From positions 423,768 through 487,767 of the forward strand of contig JAACJM010000046.1 of NCBI GenBank assembly GCA_013368315.1: a DNA stretch of 64,000 nt, written 5' to 3'. Below, in pieces: positions 21,902 through 32,968 of this stretch. Positions within the stretch are counted from its first letter, which is position 1. Each line of letters begins with the position of its first letter. This DNA is from Tetrapyrgos nigripes (Eukaryota; Basidiomycota; Agaricomycetes; Agaricales; Campanellaceae). A program made the position numbers and the translations under genes. The notes beneath the pieces were generated by a model. The model made no database searches. It saw only the letters and a list, made by a program, of their open reading frames with translations, and was not told the origin of the DNA.

Positions 21902-21909
21902 TATAAAAG
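21902..21909 (+). promoter_or_regulatory. Candidate TATA box upstream of the gag ORF
   Basis: TATAAAAG lies 460 bases before the gag ATG at 22370, in sequence that resembles an LTR U3/R region (a G+A-rich stretch, then TATA, then a T-rich leader). No matching 3' LTR was found in the window, so this is a suggestion only. Confidence 0.35.
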
Positions 21910-22369
21910 GGCTGGAGAATCAAGCATTCCCCAGTCTGCTATTTTGTAACTTTAAGTACTTCGGAATACATCTGTTTTATCTATATACATCTATCTACGG
22001 CTGACGTTTAAGTATACAAACTGCAAATACCTCGTAAGTAACCTTTTCGCCTGCCGTCAAAGCTCATTGACTGCAATTTATGTCGATCAACAAATCCGAG
22101 CCAATCATATTATGCCAATCAATCGGACTTACGCACTCTAAGTCCTCCGATCAAACGTCCTTAAATCCGAACATGCCATTTGAATATTGAGCTCATCAAC
22201 TCAATCAAACCCCTATTCACGCTCTACGCGTTTCCATTGAAGCTGCATATCAGTTCAACACTCTAAGGACATAAGTACTTCGTATTACTTTGTATTTAAT
22301 ACTTCAATAAGTACTACAAATTTAATACGCGTCCTAACATAATAGCGGACTCTACACCGACTACCAGCA

Positions 22370-23401
22370 ATGGCAACGCGCACTCAAACTGAAGCCGAAA
22401 CCACCGAACAAATCAATTCACCACCCAACCAACCTCCCAATACCCCTTTCCATACCCATATACCTGGAGGAGGATGGACCAATACCCCAACCCGTGAACC
22501 ACACCAACCGTACCAGGCCTGGAGTACCCCAGGAAGAACTTTAGGAGTAACTCCTACATCACTCGGAGTTACTAGAGTACGTACGGCAATGGCTGTAAGC
22601 ACTGATAGCGGAGGAGATCTAACAAGTCAATACCCAACGAGTGAACCGGTATTCCCAACTATGGAAAGAGGTAGAAGGGTCCACCGTGTTCAGCCACCAC
22701 CTGAACTGCACATCAATCCCGTTGACCGTCATATAGCTCTATAAAACCATCCAGAGGTCGAACAAATGACTCTCGATGCTCAAATTAGAGCTGCGAGACG
22801 AGGATCGGGATCGACAACGTCAAGCCTGAGAGCCCCAGTACGTATTCCACCAACTATCCAGGAGGAAATTCGACAAACAGAGGATGGGGAACAAATTGGA
22901 GATCGATCGTTCTACCAGGAACCTTTGCCAGAGGAGAGAGAGGTACAGGGTATTCACCAGATAGTCCCCCCTGAGTTGGTGGCTAATGGAAATCCTCCTT
23001 TTGAAGATCTAGAGGAGGAAGTACCATTAGAAAATCTAATGCAGGACCAAGAGGAGGTAGAAATCACTGAAGAGAACAGGGGAGACGATTTGCGATCCTC
23101 AGGAGGTCAGGGTTTGGATGATGAAACCACAAATGCCAACACGTCTCGAAGATTGTTGGTACACACCCCACCATTGGCAGTCGCTTTTCCCACTCGAGTA
23201 GTGGAGGAAACTACAAGTAATGTTGCTGGACCCTCCCCACAAGCAGTACCAATCAGTATGCCTGTAACTCAGGCCCCACAACCTCATTACGCTACAACGC
23301 TGCAACGAATCGACACAAGACCATATGAAAGGGGTGTGGGCCAACGCTCCGCATGGCGAGTACGAGGCCGCAGGGTTCAGCCTCGGTTAATTATTCAATA
23401 A
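22370..23401 (+). pseudogene. Retrotransposon gag-like ORF, N-terminal part, one stop
   Basis: ATG 22370 opens a Pro/Thr/Gln-rich frame (PPNQPPNTPFHTHIPGGGW) that continues in the same frame through a TAA at 22742-22744 to TAA 23399-23401. Just after the first stop it reads NHPEVEQMTLDAQIRAARRG, which resembles the Ty3/Gypsy gag N-termini I know from Agaricomycetes. The rest is acidic and then Pro-rich (EEVPLENLMQDQEEVEITEE), ending basic (SAWRVRGRRVQPRLIIQ). It stops three bases before the tail-to-tail end of the Helitron ORF. CAA to TAA would explain the inner stop. It may be the 5' half of the gag continued at 32969. Confidence 0.5.
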
Positions 23402-23404
23402 AAA

Positions 23405-26400
23405 TTAAACTATATTCTCATTTTCACTACAGACATAAAGGACCACTACAGCCTTCTTATGCGCAAAGAATTCTAGAGCGTTGCTGTGAGCTTGGAAATC
23501 TGGAGATAATTTTGTCGGTATACCAGTTCCAATGCCGTCGTAGACCCATTCATTGGCACCATCAAACATTCTAGTGATAAAGTGATCATTTCCAAAATAA
23601 ATAATTCCATTTATGTGATACTGTCTTGACTCAGCTCCTTGAGGCACATGTATGATATTCTGAATCTCCATATCGCACTCGTAAGGTATTGACATTAGGA
23701 AAAATTTGGGGAATCTTTGGAATGTGTATTTTCGAAGCATGTCTGAGTGGCAAGAGGGACATTGATCAGCCCAAGGTTCCACAAAATGAGACACACAATC
23801 TTGAGTTGACTGATAACTACCAGTTGACCGAGTCAACAGAAGATTGTGTTGTGTCCTCTCTCGAAGTGAGAAGTGGCTGTTATAGCAGACAACTGTTCTC
23901 TTAGTGGTGGGACTGACTGAACGCATCAACTCATGCAAGACATCACTTGTGTCTGCATAGGCCCCAGCAGGAAAAGCATCAGGATCAAGAATAGAAAGCT
24001 CTCTTCGTATTTGATCTCTGATATCAGCGTAGTTTGATGAGTTTGACTGGAACGTGGCTGAAAGCTCATTCATTAAAATTGAGGAGAAATTATCACTTTC
24101 AGCAAGAAAAGCTGCTCTTTCTGTTCTGAACAAATGATAAAGAAGCATGAGAGCAGAGTCATATGCACAACTGTTTGCAGACCATTTCAAAGTTGGATAA
24201 TCACAAGTTACAATAAGTCTGTCAGAGTTATGTGATGTTGGATGAATAGTTTCTTCTGAAGGAGTAGGACTTGAATGTAGACTAGGGTGCTCAATAGGAA
24301 CAAAGTTTCCTAAGGTCTTCTTCACTGGTGGTGTATTTTCTTTTTCTAGGATTTTCCATGAAATATCCTTGTGTAATGTGGATTCAAACTTCTCATTTGT
24401 GTCCCATACTAGACTCTCATGAAGCTCATCAGGTGTATGGCTCTTACCAAAGTGTGACCTATATTGTTGTATCAATGATCCTCTGAGGTCTCCAATAATT
24501 GAAGGTGGTAATTTGCGATTTTCGCGCAACTTAGTGATATCATTTAGAATTTCCAACTCCCTCAGTTCCTGACGATATCCACCTTTATCCTTCACACCAC
24601 CAGTAATATGATTAACATTAAAACCTTGTAGAATTATGGTGCCATCTGCACTGGAACTTCTTGATAACGCAGTATAAATGGCTTGGAAATCACGACTGTT
24701 ATATATATCTACTACGTTAGGGTCTCGTGTTTTTCCTTGGGAGGCAAAATCAGTCATTGCAAAGTTAGGCAGAACTTCTACCTGAGTCCGGGAGATCTGA
24801 ATGATTCGGTCATCAGGTAGTTTACAGTTAATACGCCTTGTATTTGGGGTAATAGGAACAACATTGAGAGGAAGGTCTTTGAACTGGACATCTGTTGAGG
24901 GCTTTTCCAATTTAACATATAGCACTTTGAGAACTAGTTGACCATGCCTTCCTTTACCAGCTTGCCAGCCATGAACAGTGCCTTCTTGACCCTTGGTTAT
25001 ACAGAGCTCAGTTGCGCCATTGAAGCGGATCATTACAGGTAGTCCTTTGCATAAAGATAGAGTTGCAGGAATCTGCATATTGTTGGTAGAAGGTGACTGT
25101 TTCCAGAGCTGCTGCTGTACTTCATCATTGATTTTGTGCTTTGTAGCCTTTCTCCGTTTACGTTTTCGATCATGAGTTTTTGAGGGAAGTTCATCAAAAA
25201 CAACTTCCTTATCTTCAGAGAAAAAGTGTGCAAGCATTTGACCAGTCTCTGCTGCAAACCGTTTAGTTCCTAGTTCATTAGCTATGTCTTTATGTTTATT
25301 GTAAGTCAAAATAATTGAAGTGTTCCGGAAACGAGGGTTATCAATAGAACGAGATTCATTGGAAGGATCTGAGATCAAAGACCGCAACAAAGTAATATCC
25401 TCTGCAGTGCACTGTTTATATCTCATATTTTCTAAAGCTTGACGAAATTTTACATCTCTGATAGAACTTCCGGTCTGCCGACAGTTTTTTCTCAGGAGCA
25501 CTACAGTGTTGATTTGATGCCATAAATATTTCCCAATACTAGCATGTTGGTCTGATGAACTGGTTCCTATGGTATGGCTATACAGTGATACATTTTCACC
25601 ACCCATAGCTGGAGGCAATTGAGCAAAATCACCAGCAAATATCATGTTCATGCCACCAAATGGAAGCAGAGGGCGATTCAAGGCAGAAGCAATTTTAGCA
25701 CTGATTTTATACATGTCTTTACAAGAAAGCATTGAAACTTCATCTAAAAATACATAATCTACTCCACTAAGTCTGGAACAAATCTGTGATGCAGACATCT
25801 TCCAAAACTCGCCTTCCTCTGATGAATTAATACCAAACACAGAGTGATAAGTGGAACCTTGAAGCAAAGCAGCTGCTGTGCCAGTTGGTGCAACTACTAT
25901 CATGCGTTGGCTCTGAAGCCTTCTCTTGAAAAATTCTCTCAGAGTTTTCAGCACTTGACTTTTACCAGTACCTGCCATGCCACCTATATACATCTTTAAC
26001 TGGTCTGAAATAGAACTAACTGCATGGTTTGCAACAATACGAAACGCCTGTTCTTGCTCTAGATTCAAACTAAATTCAAGACATAAATCATCTATAAGTT
26101 TTTGAGTCTGATTGCTTCGAAGTTTCTCTTCAAGCATATGTTGATCAAGGACTTCTACCTGGTCAGGATATTTATTAGGAAAGTTGTATTGCTGGTCTTT
26201 GTTTTCCTTCAGTTTATTTGTTATCACATTTGACTTCATTTTTGCAATTTCCAACCTCCATGCAGCTGGACTCATTGAAGGATAATCAAAAGAAGCTGGT
26301 ATATGGCTTTTCAAATCACACTTTGCATTTGTCCATCCCGTATTGGCCAGTAAATCTGTCATCTCTTGCATGTCTAACTGCCTGCGTCGTTCCCGAACAC

Positions 26401-29400
26401 CTAGACTGTCATCTGAACATTTAAATGGATCAAAATGAATTCCATCATCAAAGTCAGGCTCAAGCTTTGAAGGATCAATTCCTAGACTCTGTGCCTTTCT
26501 CTGTGCATGGTAGTCATCTCTCGAATCTAAACATTCAAATCGAAGTTCAAAATTATCCATCAAGAATTTTTGTTGAGCAGAAAATTGATAGTCAAGGAAT
26601 GCACTATCCCAAGTCTCCTTTTTCTCCTTGAGATCTTTTCCAGTTCTCCACGGTTTGAAAAATGTCAACATGACTGAACAGTAGTATTCCCTGTCACCCT
26701 TATTCCTTCTCGGTAGTGAAGGTCCTATGAAATTAGGTACAATATTTCTCTTATCATGAATGCGCAAGTAATGGGTGCTAGCTAAGGGATGTTCATGCAC
26801 AAAAGGATGTCCTTTCTTTGGCAGCACGTTCTTTGTCAAAGGTTTATTTGCCAAACTTTTTTTCAATGTATTTTGAGGTCTATATGTATCTTCTTCATCA
26901 GAGAAAGATGAGTCTTCACTACTACTATCATAGCGTTCTGAGATCTCATCATCAGGGTCATTGACATCTCTTTTATTTGCTGCCAGTTTGACACGTTCAC
27001 ATTGGCATACCCATTCATATAATGTCATCTCGCTTAAAGCTTCTGGACAGTATATATAATCAAAAACTGAGGAAAAGCCTACTAACTTACCATTATGTTG
27101 GATCACAACTACTTTTTCATGATTTTTATTTTCAACCTGCAGCTGATCTGGTTCCTGCCAAAATCTACGAGCTTCACTGACAAAGTCTTTCCAGTAAAAT
27201 GATTTGAACTCATGACTTGTGTAATGATCTGGTTTATCTAGAAGATACAAAGCAATCATTGGTGCCCCTAGCTCCATCTTGACTGTCAATAAGTTGACAA
27301 TTTGTGTAATAATTTTTCTTGCCTTTTCATGGCGAGGTAAAGTACCAGTCAACATCTCGGCATTCCTTTGTAGAATTGTACGAATAACTTCAAAAATCAC
27401 ATGAGTGTTCAGATTCCATTTTGTAATATACTCAGTCACATATAAGACAACAGCCTTGATTGCTGTGCCTGATAGCAATGAAGAGACATCTGAGTTACAT
27501 CTGAGTAGATATGTGACTGTTTGGTTATAGGTGTTAATCCAAGCTTCTGTCTTTTTCATTCTCAGGGCACCAGTCTCAGTATCAACCTGCGTTGTTGGAA
27601 ATGTTTCTCGTGGAAACCTGGCTTTGCAAGTGCCAAATTTATTGTCAAGACAACCTAGGTAATCTTTGCCTACCTTTCTTGTTCCTTGCTTGGTTAAGGT
27701 AGATTTGCATTTGTGTATATGAGTTCGGCTTAGAATATCGTCCACTTCTTGCTGATATTTGGCAGTCCAGGCCTGACATGGCTCACAGTTTTCAGTGCTG
27801 GTACATAAACACTCTATTGGAGGACACTGAGGCAAAGAGTACAAGGGATTAACATAATCTTCATTTCCTGAGGCAGTTTGAAGATTTTGTTCAACTTCTT
27901 CCTGAGTGCCAGTCATGAAATCTCCACAATGAACAGATCCTAAGTACTCAACTATTCTTCTTTGGAAATCATTTTCATTTTTTAATATAGCATCTCTTAT
28001 CTGTTGTGGAGACAGGCTGTTTGCAATCCAGAGAAGCATATGAAGATGGAGAGTCAATCTTCCTTGCTGTTCAATGGTGCCAAAATAGCCCGAAGTTTTT
28101 CCAAAAACACCATCATGGTCAGTGTCAACTCCTAATATATGCTTGATAAACATCTGAACCATAAAATCAAAGAACTTGGCACCAGCAACAGGATTATTAA
28201 TAATTTTCCTAGTTCTTTCATCATTAGGAAGATTAAGATTCAGGTCAAAAGTCTCATCAGAGATAGCATAATACAAACACAAAGGATGAGTTAGGTCAGA
28301 TGGTGCAAAAGTAATATACCAAGATGGAGCCCCAAGGTATGAGATTAGAGACCAGAGCTCAGTTCGCAAGAATTTTTTACTGGACATAGATCCTTTAACT
28401 GTACCACCTACGTGGTCCAGATCTTGAATAACCTCATAGCACAATTTCTCTTCTTCTGTTTCAGGCCGTACTATTCCACCTTTGCTCAGTTTGTCTATCA
28501 AAGTGTTCAATACATGTGGATTCAAGTTTAAAATACGATCTGCAATTGCAGAGAAGCTTTCTTTTTGTGTGAGTGCAAAGCCATTACTTGTAGTCTTTTT
28601 GACTTGTTCATGGCTAAAAGCTACAAAGCTAAACAATGGATCACTCTGGAATCTCTGATCATGATAGTTCATAAAGTATTTTTTGTGACTTTTTTCAGAA
28701 AATGATTTAAGTGTGGTCATGCCAATACTACCCATGCCATAAGGGAAAAGCCAGGGGAAAATGGAGGGATACAACAGGGGATTGTTGAACATAGTAGAGC
28801 TTTTCTCACTATGTCCAACAGCAAGAAACTTACCTTGTGATTTTAAATAAGCTAAAGCCTTAGCTTTCTGGAGCTCCACAGAAGTATTCTGCAGCTGTTC
28901 ACCTGTGATCCCATGCACTACAAATGGAACGCTGCCTAGCTCAGTTCCAATTTCTAATTCATTGTCATGAATACTTGTAGCTTCAGGTATTCTGTTACCT
29001 TCTGACTGCATCTCTTTAAACGCTACAGTGACTGGTGGTGTATCCTCAGGATACTTATTGAGATTGTCCATCGAGATTTTTACATCTTCATATGCAGGAT
29101 GGTTCAATCGAAGCCAAGTTAAAGCTTCAAACACTTGTTTACGTCTAACAAGCATTGGAGTTCGTTTATAGTCTTTTTCTGTAGGTTTGCAAGGTCCAGT
29201 AAACATTATTGCCAAAACTTCGTCAAGATCTTCTGGTGGTGGAGGCAGAACATCATAAACTTTCATAACTGGTGAGTCAAAGGCTATGACATGAGAAATC
29301 ATCTTTCTCATACCTGAAGACACACGTACAAAACAACAATTGGTCCGTACCTTTTGAACAAGTAATTTCTCAACAAAATTTAAGCACTGTAACTGAGGTG

Positions 29401-31252
29401 GAATATTTCCAAGCCAGAATCCATTTGCCAAGGAAATTCTCAGAATTTTTCCATCTCTTAGAGAGACTCTACAATCAGTACACACTCTGGAACATGAGTC
29501 ATCTATAACAGCCCCAGATACACCAGTTATCTCATCAGAACTGGTTTGTCGCTCTTTCCGGGTGACACCAGTAACTCTAAGGACATTGAGTAGCTTTTTT
29601 ACTTGCTTAATTGGCAGCAGCGTAGACATCAGCTTAAGCTGACCACATACTGCACATCCACCTTCTTCCACTGCTGATCTAGAAAAATCAGCACACCAGT
29701 CATGTATAATTTTTTTCATTAGATTTTCTGAAGGAGGCAAAGGAGGAAATGAAGCAAGAGGTTTGACTTGAACAGGGTCAATAGGTTCAAATATGGCAAC
29801 AGGGCTTGTGCATTCTGAGTCACATACATGATCACTTAATAAGCCTTGAACTTGAGACTTCACAGTGTTTGAAAATTGAACATTATGAAATCTAGCTAAC
29901 TGTCGTAATGATCTAAAAGTCAGAGACTGACACAATTTAGTTGGTGGTACAAATGCATATAATAGTAAAGGATTGGCTGCTGAACTTGAGACAGATTCAG
30001 AAAAACTGTGAAATCGATACATTGTAGAACCTGGATTATTTATACTGCAAGGAAAAAGTAAATATCTTTCCAGATCTGAAAATAAACATGTAGGTGCTGC
30101 CCCTTTGCCACCACCCAGGAGAGAACGATGGTAAGATTTTTCACTTTCACTTTGACTAACTGTTAATTCAGGACGTAAATGTACCAGAAAATCAAGTAAG
30201 TGAAGGAGAGAATGATAGTGAGCAATATTAGCTAGAGATATAATGGCATATTTACACAGTATAGCGCGTGATTGTAAACACATATCAATGTTACATGAAG
30301 CTTGAAATTGCCAAGGTGAGCAAAGGTTAGTAGAATTTGAAAGTAAACGGTAACCAATGAAATTGAAGGTCAAATCTTCCCAATATTGTCCGAGCAGACA
30401 AGATGTTGTACAAGCGCTGATTGATTTGAGTCTAGCCAAAAAGTCATGCCGATAAAATAGTGATCTTAATAGAAACAAGTGCGTCAATCGAGATGTCGCT
30501 GCAACACTCTGTCGGAAACATGCCAACACACTATTATCAGGAGTAATCGAATAAAAAGTATCATCAACAAGCCCATAGGCAGTATATGAATGCTGAACAA
30601 AGATCATAAAATGCTTTACATGGCCAAGTACTTGATCAATAATAGTATGTCGCAAAGGTTGATTGACAACAAATCTAAAAAAGAATACCAGATCACCAGA
30701 TGCTATGAAGTGCATTCTCACTCTAAAGGTGGAATGATAAACATAGGAAGAGATTAAGACATTAGCTTTGCAAGACGAAATCAAGCTACAGTCATTCTGT
30801 AAGTTGAATGGGTGGGATAGCTTTGAACTATTATAATCGAGTGACGTTGAGCCATACAATGTTGAGTCGTAATACTGGTATGGCATTAGGCCATACGGCA
30901 TTGAGCCGTTGTATTGGAATGACGCAGGGTCATACAGCGTTGAGCTGTTATCTTTGGATGGCACTGGGTCAAACGGCGTTGAGCCGCTATATTTAGATGG
31001 CATTGGGCCAAACGGCGTTGAGCCGTTATATAGAAATTGTATAGCAGAAAGATTCGAGCCAGAGTAACGATCATAGTCAACAGAACTACGAAAGAGGTTG
31101 CCATAGCCAAGAGCAGTCAAGAGTAGTGCAAGCAATGTAGCACAAAACACGGTATATGTGTTAAGAGGGTACATGATGGTATGAAAGGAGAGACGAAATG
31201 AGCCGCGAGCCTCACGGCAACCCCTACACTCGATGAAACACGAAATCGGCAA
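23405..31252 (-). CDS. Helitron Rep/helicase polyprotein with C-terminal cysteine-protease-like domain
   Basis: One uninterrupted ORF of 2615 residues, no introns. Residues about 27-45 are hydrophobic (TVFCATLLALLLTALGYG) and about 70-146 are 13-residue repeats. CxxC pairs occur near 532 and 590 (CAVCGQ, VCTDCR), then a DUF6570-like part (ANGFWLGNIPPQL near 604-620). The Helitron-like N domain lies near 880-1100, with the Rep His motif EQQGRLTLHLHMLLW (about 1060-1075). The two-Tyr site is YVTEYITK (about 1271-1278). The Pif1 helicase follows: Walker A GGMAGTGKS (about 1756), Walker B VFLDEVSML (about 1832), GDFAQLPP (about 1873), TDFASQGKT (about 2167), YTALSRS (about 2189). The C-terminal 300 residues look like a USP/C19-type peptidase: SANSCAYDSALM (about 2360), a CPSC pair (about 2497) and a His in GNDHF (about 2553). 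All key Rep and helicase residues seem present. The start could be Met27 (31172-31174). Element ends were not found. Confidence 0.85.
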   Translation of the reverse strand: MPISCFIECRGCREARGSFRLSFHTIMYPLNTYTVFCATLLALLLTALGYGNLFRSSVDYDRYSGSNLSAIQFLYNGSTPFGPMPSKYSGSTPFDPVPSKDNSSTLYDPASFQYNGSMPYGLMPYQYYDSTLYGSTSLDYNSSKLSHPFNLQNDCSLISSCKANVLISSYVYHSTFRVRMHFIASGDLVFFFRFVVNQPLRHTIIDQVLGHVKHFMIFVQHSYTAYGLVDDTFYSITPDNSVLACFRQSVAATSRLTHLFLLRSLFYRHDFLARLKSISACTTSCLLGQYWEDLTFNFIGYRLLSNSTNLCSPWQFQASCNIDMCLQSRAILCKYAIISLANIAHYHSLLHLLDFLVHLRPELTVSQSESEKSYHRSLLGGGKGAAPTCLFSDLERYLLFPCSINNPGSTMYRFHSFSESVSSSAANPLLLYAFVPPTKLCQSLTFRSLRQLARFHNVQFSNTVKSQVQGLLSDHVCDSECTSPVAIFEPIDPVQVKPLASFPPLPPSENLMKKIIHDWCADFSRSAVEEGGCAVCGQLKLMSTLLPIKQVKKLLNVLRVTGVTRKERQTSSDEITGVSGAVIDDSCSRVCTDCRVSLRDGKILRISLANGFWLGNIPPQLQCLNFVEKLLVQKVRTNCCFVRVSSGMRKMISHVIAFDSPVMKVYDVLPPPPEDLDEVLAIMFTGPCKPTEKDYKRTPMLVRRKQVFEALTWLRLNHPAYEDVKISMDNLNKYPEDTPPVTVAFKEMQSEGNRIPEATSIHDNELEIGTELGSVPFVVHGITGEQLQNTSVELQKAKALAYLKSQGKFLAVGHSEKSSTMFNNPLLYPSIFPWLFPYGMGSIGMTTLKSFSEKSHKKYFMNYHDQRFQSDPLFSFVAFSHEQVKKTTSNGFALTQKESFSAIADRILNLNPHVLNTLIDKLSKGGIVRPETEEEKLCYEVIQDLDHVGGTVKGSMSSKKFLRTELWSLISYLGAPSWYITFAPSDLTHPLCLYYAISDETFDLNLNLPNDERTRKIINNPVAGAKFFDFMVQMFIKHILGVDTDHDGVFGKTSGYFGTIEQQGRLTLHLHMLLWIANSLSPQQIRDAILKNENDFQRRIVEYLGSVHCGDFMTGTQEEVEQNLQTASGNEDYVNPLYSLPQCPPIECLCTSTENCEPCQAWTAKYQQEVDDILSRTHIHKCKSTLTKQGTRKVGKDYLGCLDNKFGTCKARFPRETFPTTQVDTETGALRMKKTEAWINTYNQTVTYLLRCNSDVSSLLSGTAIKAVVLYVTEYITKWNLNTHVIFEVIRTILQRNAEMLTGTLPRHEKARKIITQIVNLLTVKMELGAPMIALYLLDKPDHYTSHEFKSFYWKDFVSEARRFWQEPDQLQVENKNHEKVVVIQHNGKLVGFSSVFDYIYCPEALSEMTLYEWVCQCERVKLAANKRDVNDPDDEISERYDSSSEDSSFSDEEDTYRPQNTLKKSLANKPLTKNVLPKKGHPFVHEHPLASTHYLRIHDKRNIVPNFIGPSLPRRNKGDREYYCSVMLTFFKPWRTGKDLKEKKETWDSAFLDYQFSAQQKFLMDNFELRFECLDSRDDYHAQRKAQSLGIDPSKLEPDFDDGIHFDPFKCSDDSLGVRERRRQLDMQEMTDLLANTGWTNAKCDLKSHIPASFDYPSMSPAAWRLEIAKMKSNVITNKLKENKDQQYNFPNKYPDQVEVLDQHMLEEKLRSNQTQKLIDDLCLEFSLNLEQEQAFRIVANHAVSSISDQLKMYIGGMAGTGKSQVLKTLREFFKRRLQSQRMIVVAPTGTAAALLQGSTYHSVFGINSSEEGEFWKMSASQICSRLSGVDYVFLDEVSMLSCKDMYKISAKIASALNRPLLPFGGMNMIFAGDFAQLPPAMGGENVSLYSHTIGTSSSDQHASIGKYLWHQINTVVLLRKNCRQTGSSIRDVKFRQALENMRYKQCTAEDITLLRSLISDPSNESRSIDNPRFRNTSIILTYNKHKDIANELGTKRFAAETGQMLAHFFSEDKEVVFDELPSKTHDRKRKRRKATKHKINDEVQQQLWKQSPSTNNMQIPATLSLCKGLPVMIRFNGATELCITKGQEGTVHGWQAGKGRHGQLVLKVLYVKLEKPSTDVQFKDLPLNVVPITPNTRRINCKLPDDRIIQISRTQVEVLPNFAMTDFASQGKTRDPNVVDIYNSRDFQAIYTALSRSSSADGTIILQGFNVNHITGGVKDKGGYRQELRELEILNDITKLRENRKLPPSIIGDLRGSLIQQYRSHFGKSHTPDELHESLVWDTNEKFESTLHKDISWKILEKENTPPVKKTLGNFVPIEHPSLHSSPTPSEETIHPTSHNSDRLIVTCDYPTLKWSANSCAYDSALMLLYHLFRTERAAFLAESDNFSSILMNELSATFQSNSSNYADIRDQIRRELSILDPDAFPAGAYADTSDVLHELMRSVSPTTKRTVVCYNSHFSLRERTQHNLLLTRSTGSYQSTQDCVSHFVEPWADQCPSCHSDMLRKYTFQRFPKFFLMSIPYECDMEIQNIIHVPQGAESRQYHINGIIYFGNDHFITRMFDGANEWVYDGIGTGIPTKLSPDFQAHSNALEFFAHKKAVVVLYVCSENENIV
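30818..31045 (-). repeat. 39-base tandem repeat coding for 13-residue units
   Basis: About six diverged copies of a 39-base unit encode YNGSTPFGPMPSK, YSGSTPFDPVPSK, DNSSTLYDPASFQ and relatives, inside the N-terminal region of the Helitron ORF. The unit length is a multiple of three, so the frame is preserved. Confidence 0.75.
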
Positions 31253-32968
31253 AAAAGCCGCGAGAGTGAGTCGTGACTCGGATCATAGCCACGGACGCAA
31301 TTTGAGAAAGCCACACTAGTACGATGGACTCAGCATAAAACCACCAAACAGAAATACTGAACTCTCAGCAATCCAAATGTAGTGATGGACGTAAGCTCGT
31401 TCCTCAAGCAGTCCCAATAACAGGCTCTGAGGCTACAGCCGTTGGATGAAAGAAAGGGAAAAAGCCGCCGCGCGATGCCCCTCTCAGATGTATTTACCCA
31501 GAGCCGCTGACAAAAATGTAGTTGGTATATTCGACTACCTGTAACTAAGGTGATGCTTGGTACATATCCGTCCTGAATGGCATAGGTGGGATCCCTGTCG
31601 TAGATACAACGCCATCGTGATTAGCATCCTTGGTAGACGACCCATATTAAGAACCTACACTCAACAAAGCCACCCATCTCCGTTCCCAATGTGATGAGGA
31701 GAGTGAAAAGTTGAGATAGACGACGGATGGAAGAGAGTATGAGGACATAAACGGGAAAAATAACTCCTGAAAGTTGACATCGTCTGGATTATCCCGTGAA
31801 GCTATCCAGCGGCGAGAGGGATAGAGGATACTGAAGATCATTGATGGAAAAACCGACTGGGAGGTAGGAGAGTATAGGGTTAGGCGATCGATTGAAGATG
31901 GAATAGGATACGTAGGGACGGTGGTCCTTCATGGTAATAATCATATGTTAGCATGCAAAAACATTTCACGACGGATGAACTCACCTAGAATCCCTATTAT
32001 ATTGCGCCATTACCCCTCCCTCTCTGTCACTTCATGTCTCATCTTAGCCCTTCTTGGGTTCGATGATCCCCAGATTCCATCGCCTAACTCACCTTCCCAC
32101 CTTCTCACCAGTCGTAGTCCACCTTCAAATCCCGTGGACACCTCTTCCTCTTAGGGTTCGCGTCTAGCCAAAAATTAGACGGTTATCACGACTGCGTTGA
32201 CGACGGTATCTGTGAGCTGAAGCCGTCCCATCCAAGCCGTTGACCCATAAATGATAAATCAGCCTTGTACACCAGACACGTCATCCAGCATCCAAAACCG
32301 ACAACTCGCTGCATCTGGGACTTGCAGACGCTGATGATGAGTCTCAGATGCTCGTTACGTATACCGGTCGTTGATGGGTGAAGACAAGGGAGTGGAGGAG
32401 AGCGTTGAGAGCGTGGACAGTGGGATTATTGGGTTCTACATGGGGAAACGTGGAGATGTTGGATAGTACTTGATGGATCCCGGGTGTAAGGAAGGGGGAT
32501 GATAGAAACGCGTGAATGGACAGTCGTATTGGAAGGGGTCGAATTGTGAAACCTGGAACAATGATACTGTATCGATCATCCTTAGTCTATATTGTCACAG
32601 ACTGAGTAAAAAAACCTCACTTTCTCCGCTCAGAATCTCAATTTCCGACCTCATCGACATCCTCCACACATGCCTAGTACCTACCATGGCAACGAACGTT
32701 AATGTCTCCCTCCGTATCCAGATTCCTTCACATATTAAAAACATTGTCAGAGCGGTCTCTAAACCGAGCATATTGCGGGATCGATCGCCGTTAGAGTGTT
32801 AGACAATGGAGCGGATATACGTAAACGTGGCGGATATGATGAGGGACAAATCGGAAAGAATGGCACGGAAAAAACCGGGAACAACTCGTATAGCCACAAG
32901 TAGAAACTGAGTGTTAAGAACTCAGCCTCATTCTTCGGCCTCGTAATTCACAACAATACAAGTCTGTC
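31253..32968. other. Region between the Helitron ORF and the second gag piece
   Basis: This should contain the 5' end (TC) of the minus-strand Helitron. Short open frames (31647-31841 minus, 32512-32802 plus) have no recognisable motif. I could not locate a convincing terminus and see no gene. Confidence 0.35.

Noticed and set aside
22540..22580. 9-base inverted repeat (AGTAACTCC/GGAGTTACT) as a Helitron 3' hairpin
   Set aside because: It lies inside the gag-like frame, far from the Helitron ORF end, with no CTRR next to it in the right orientation.
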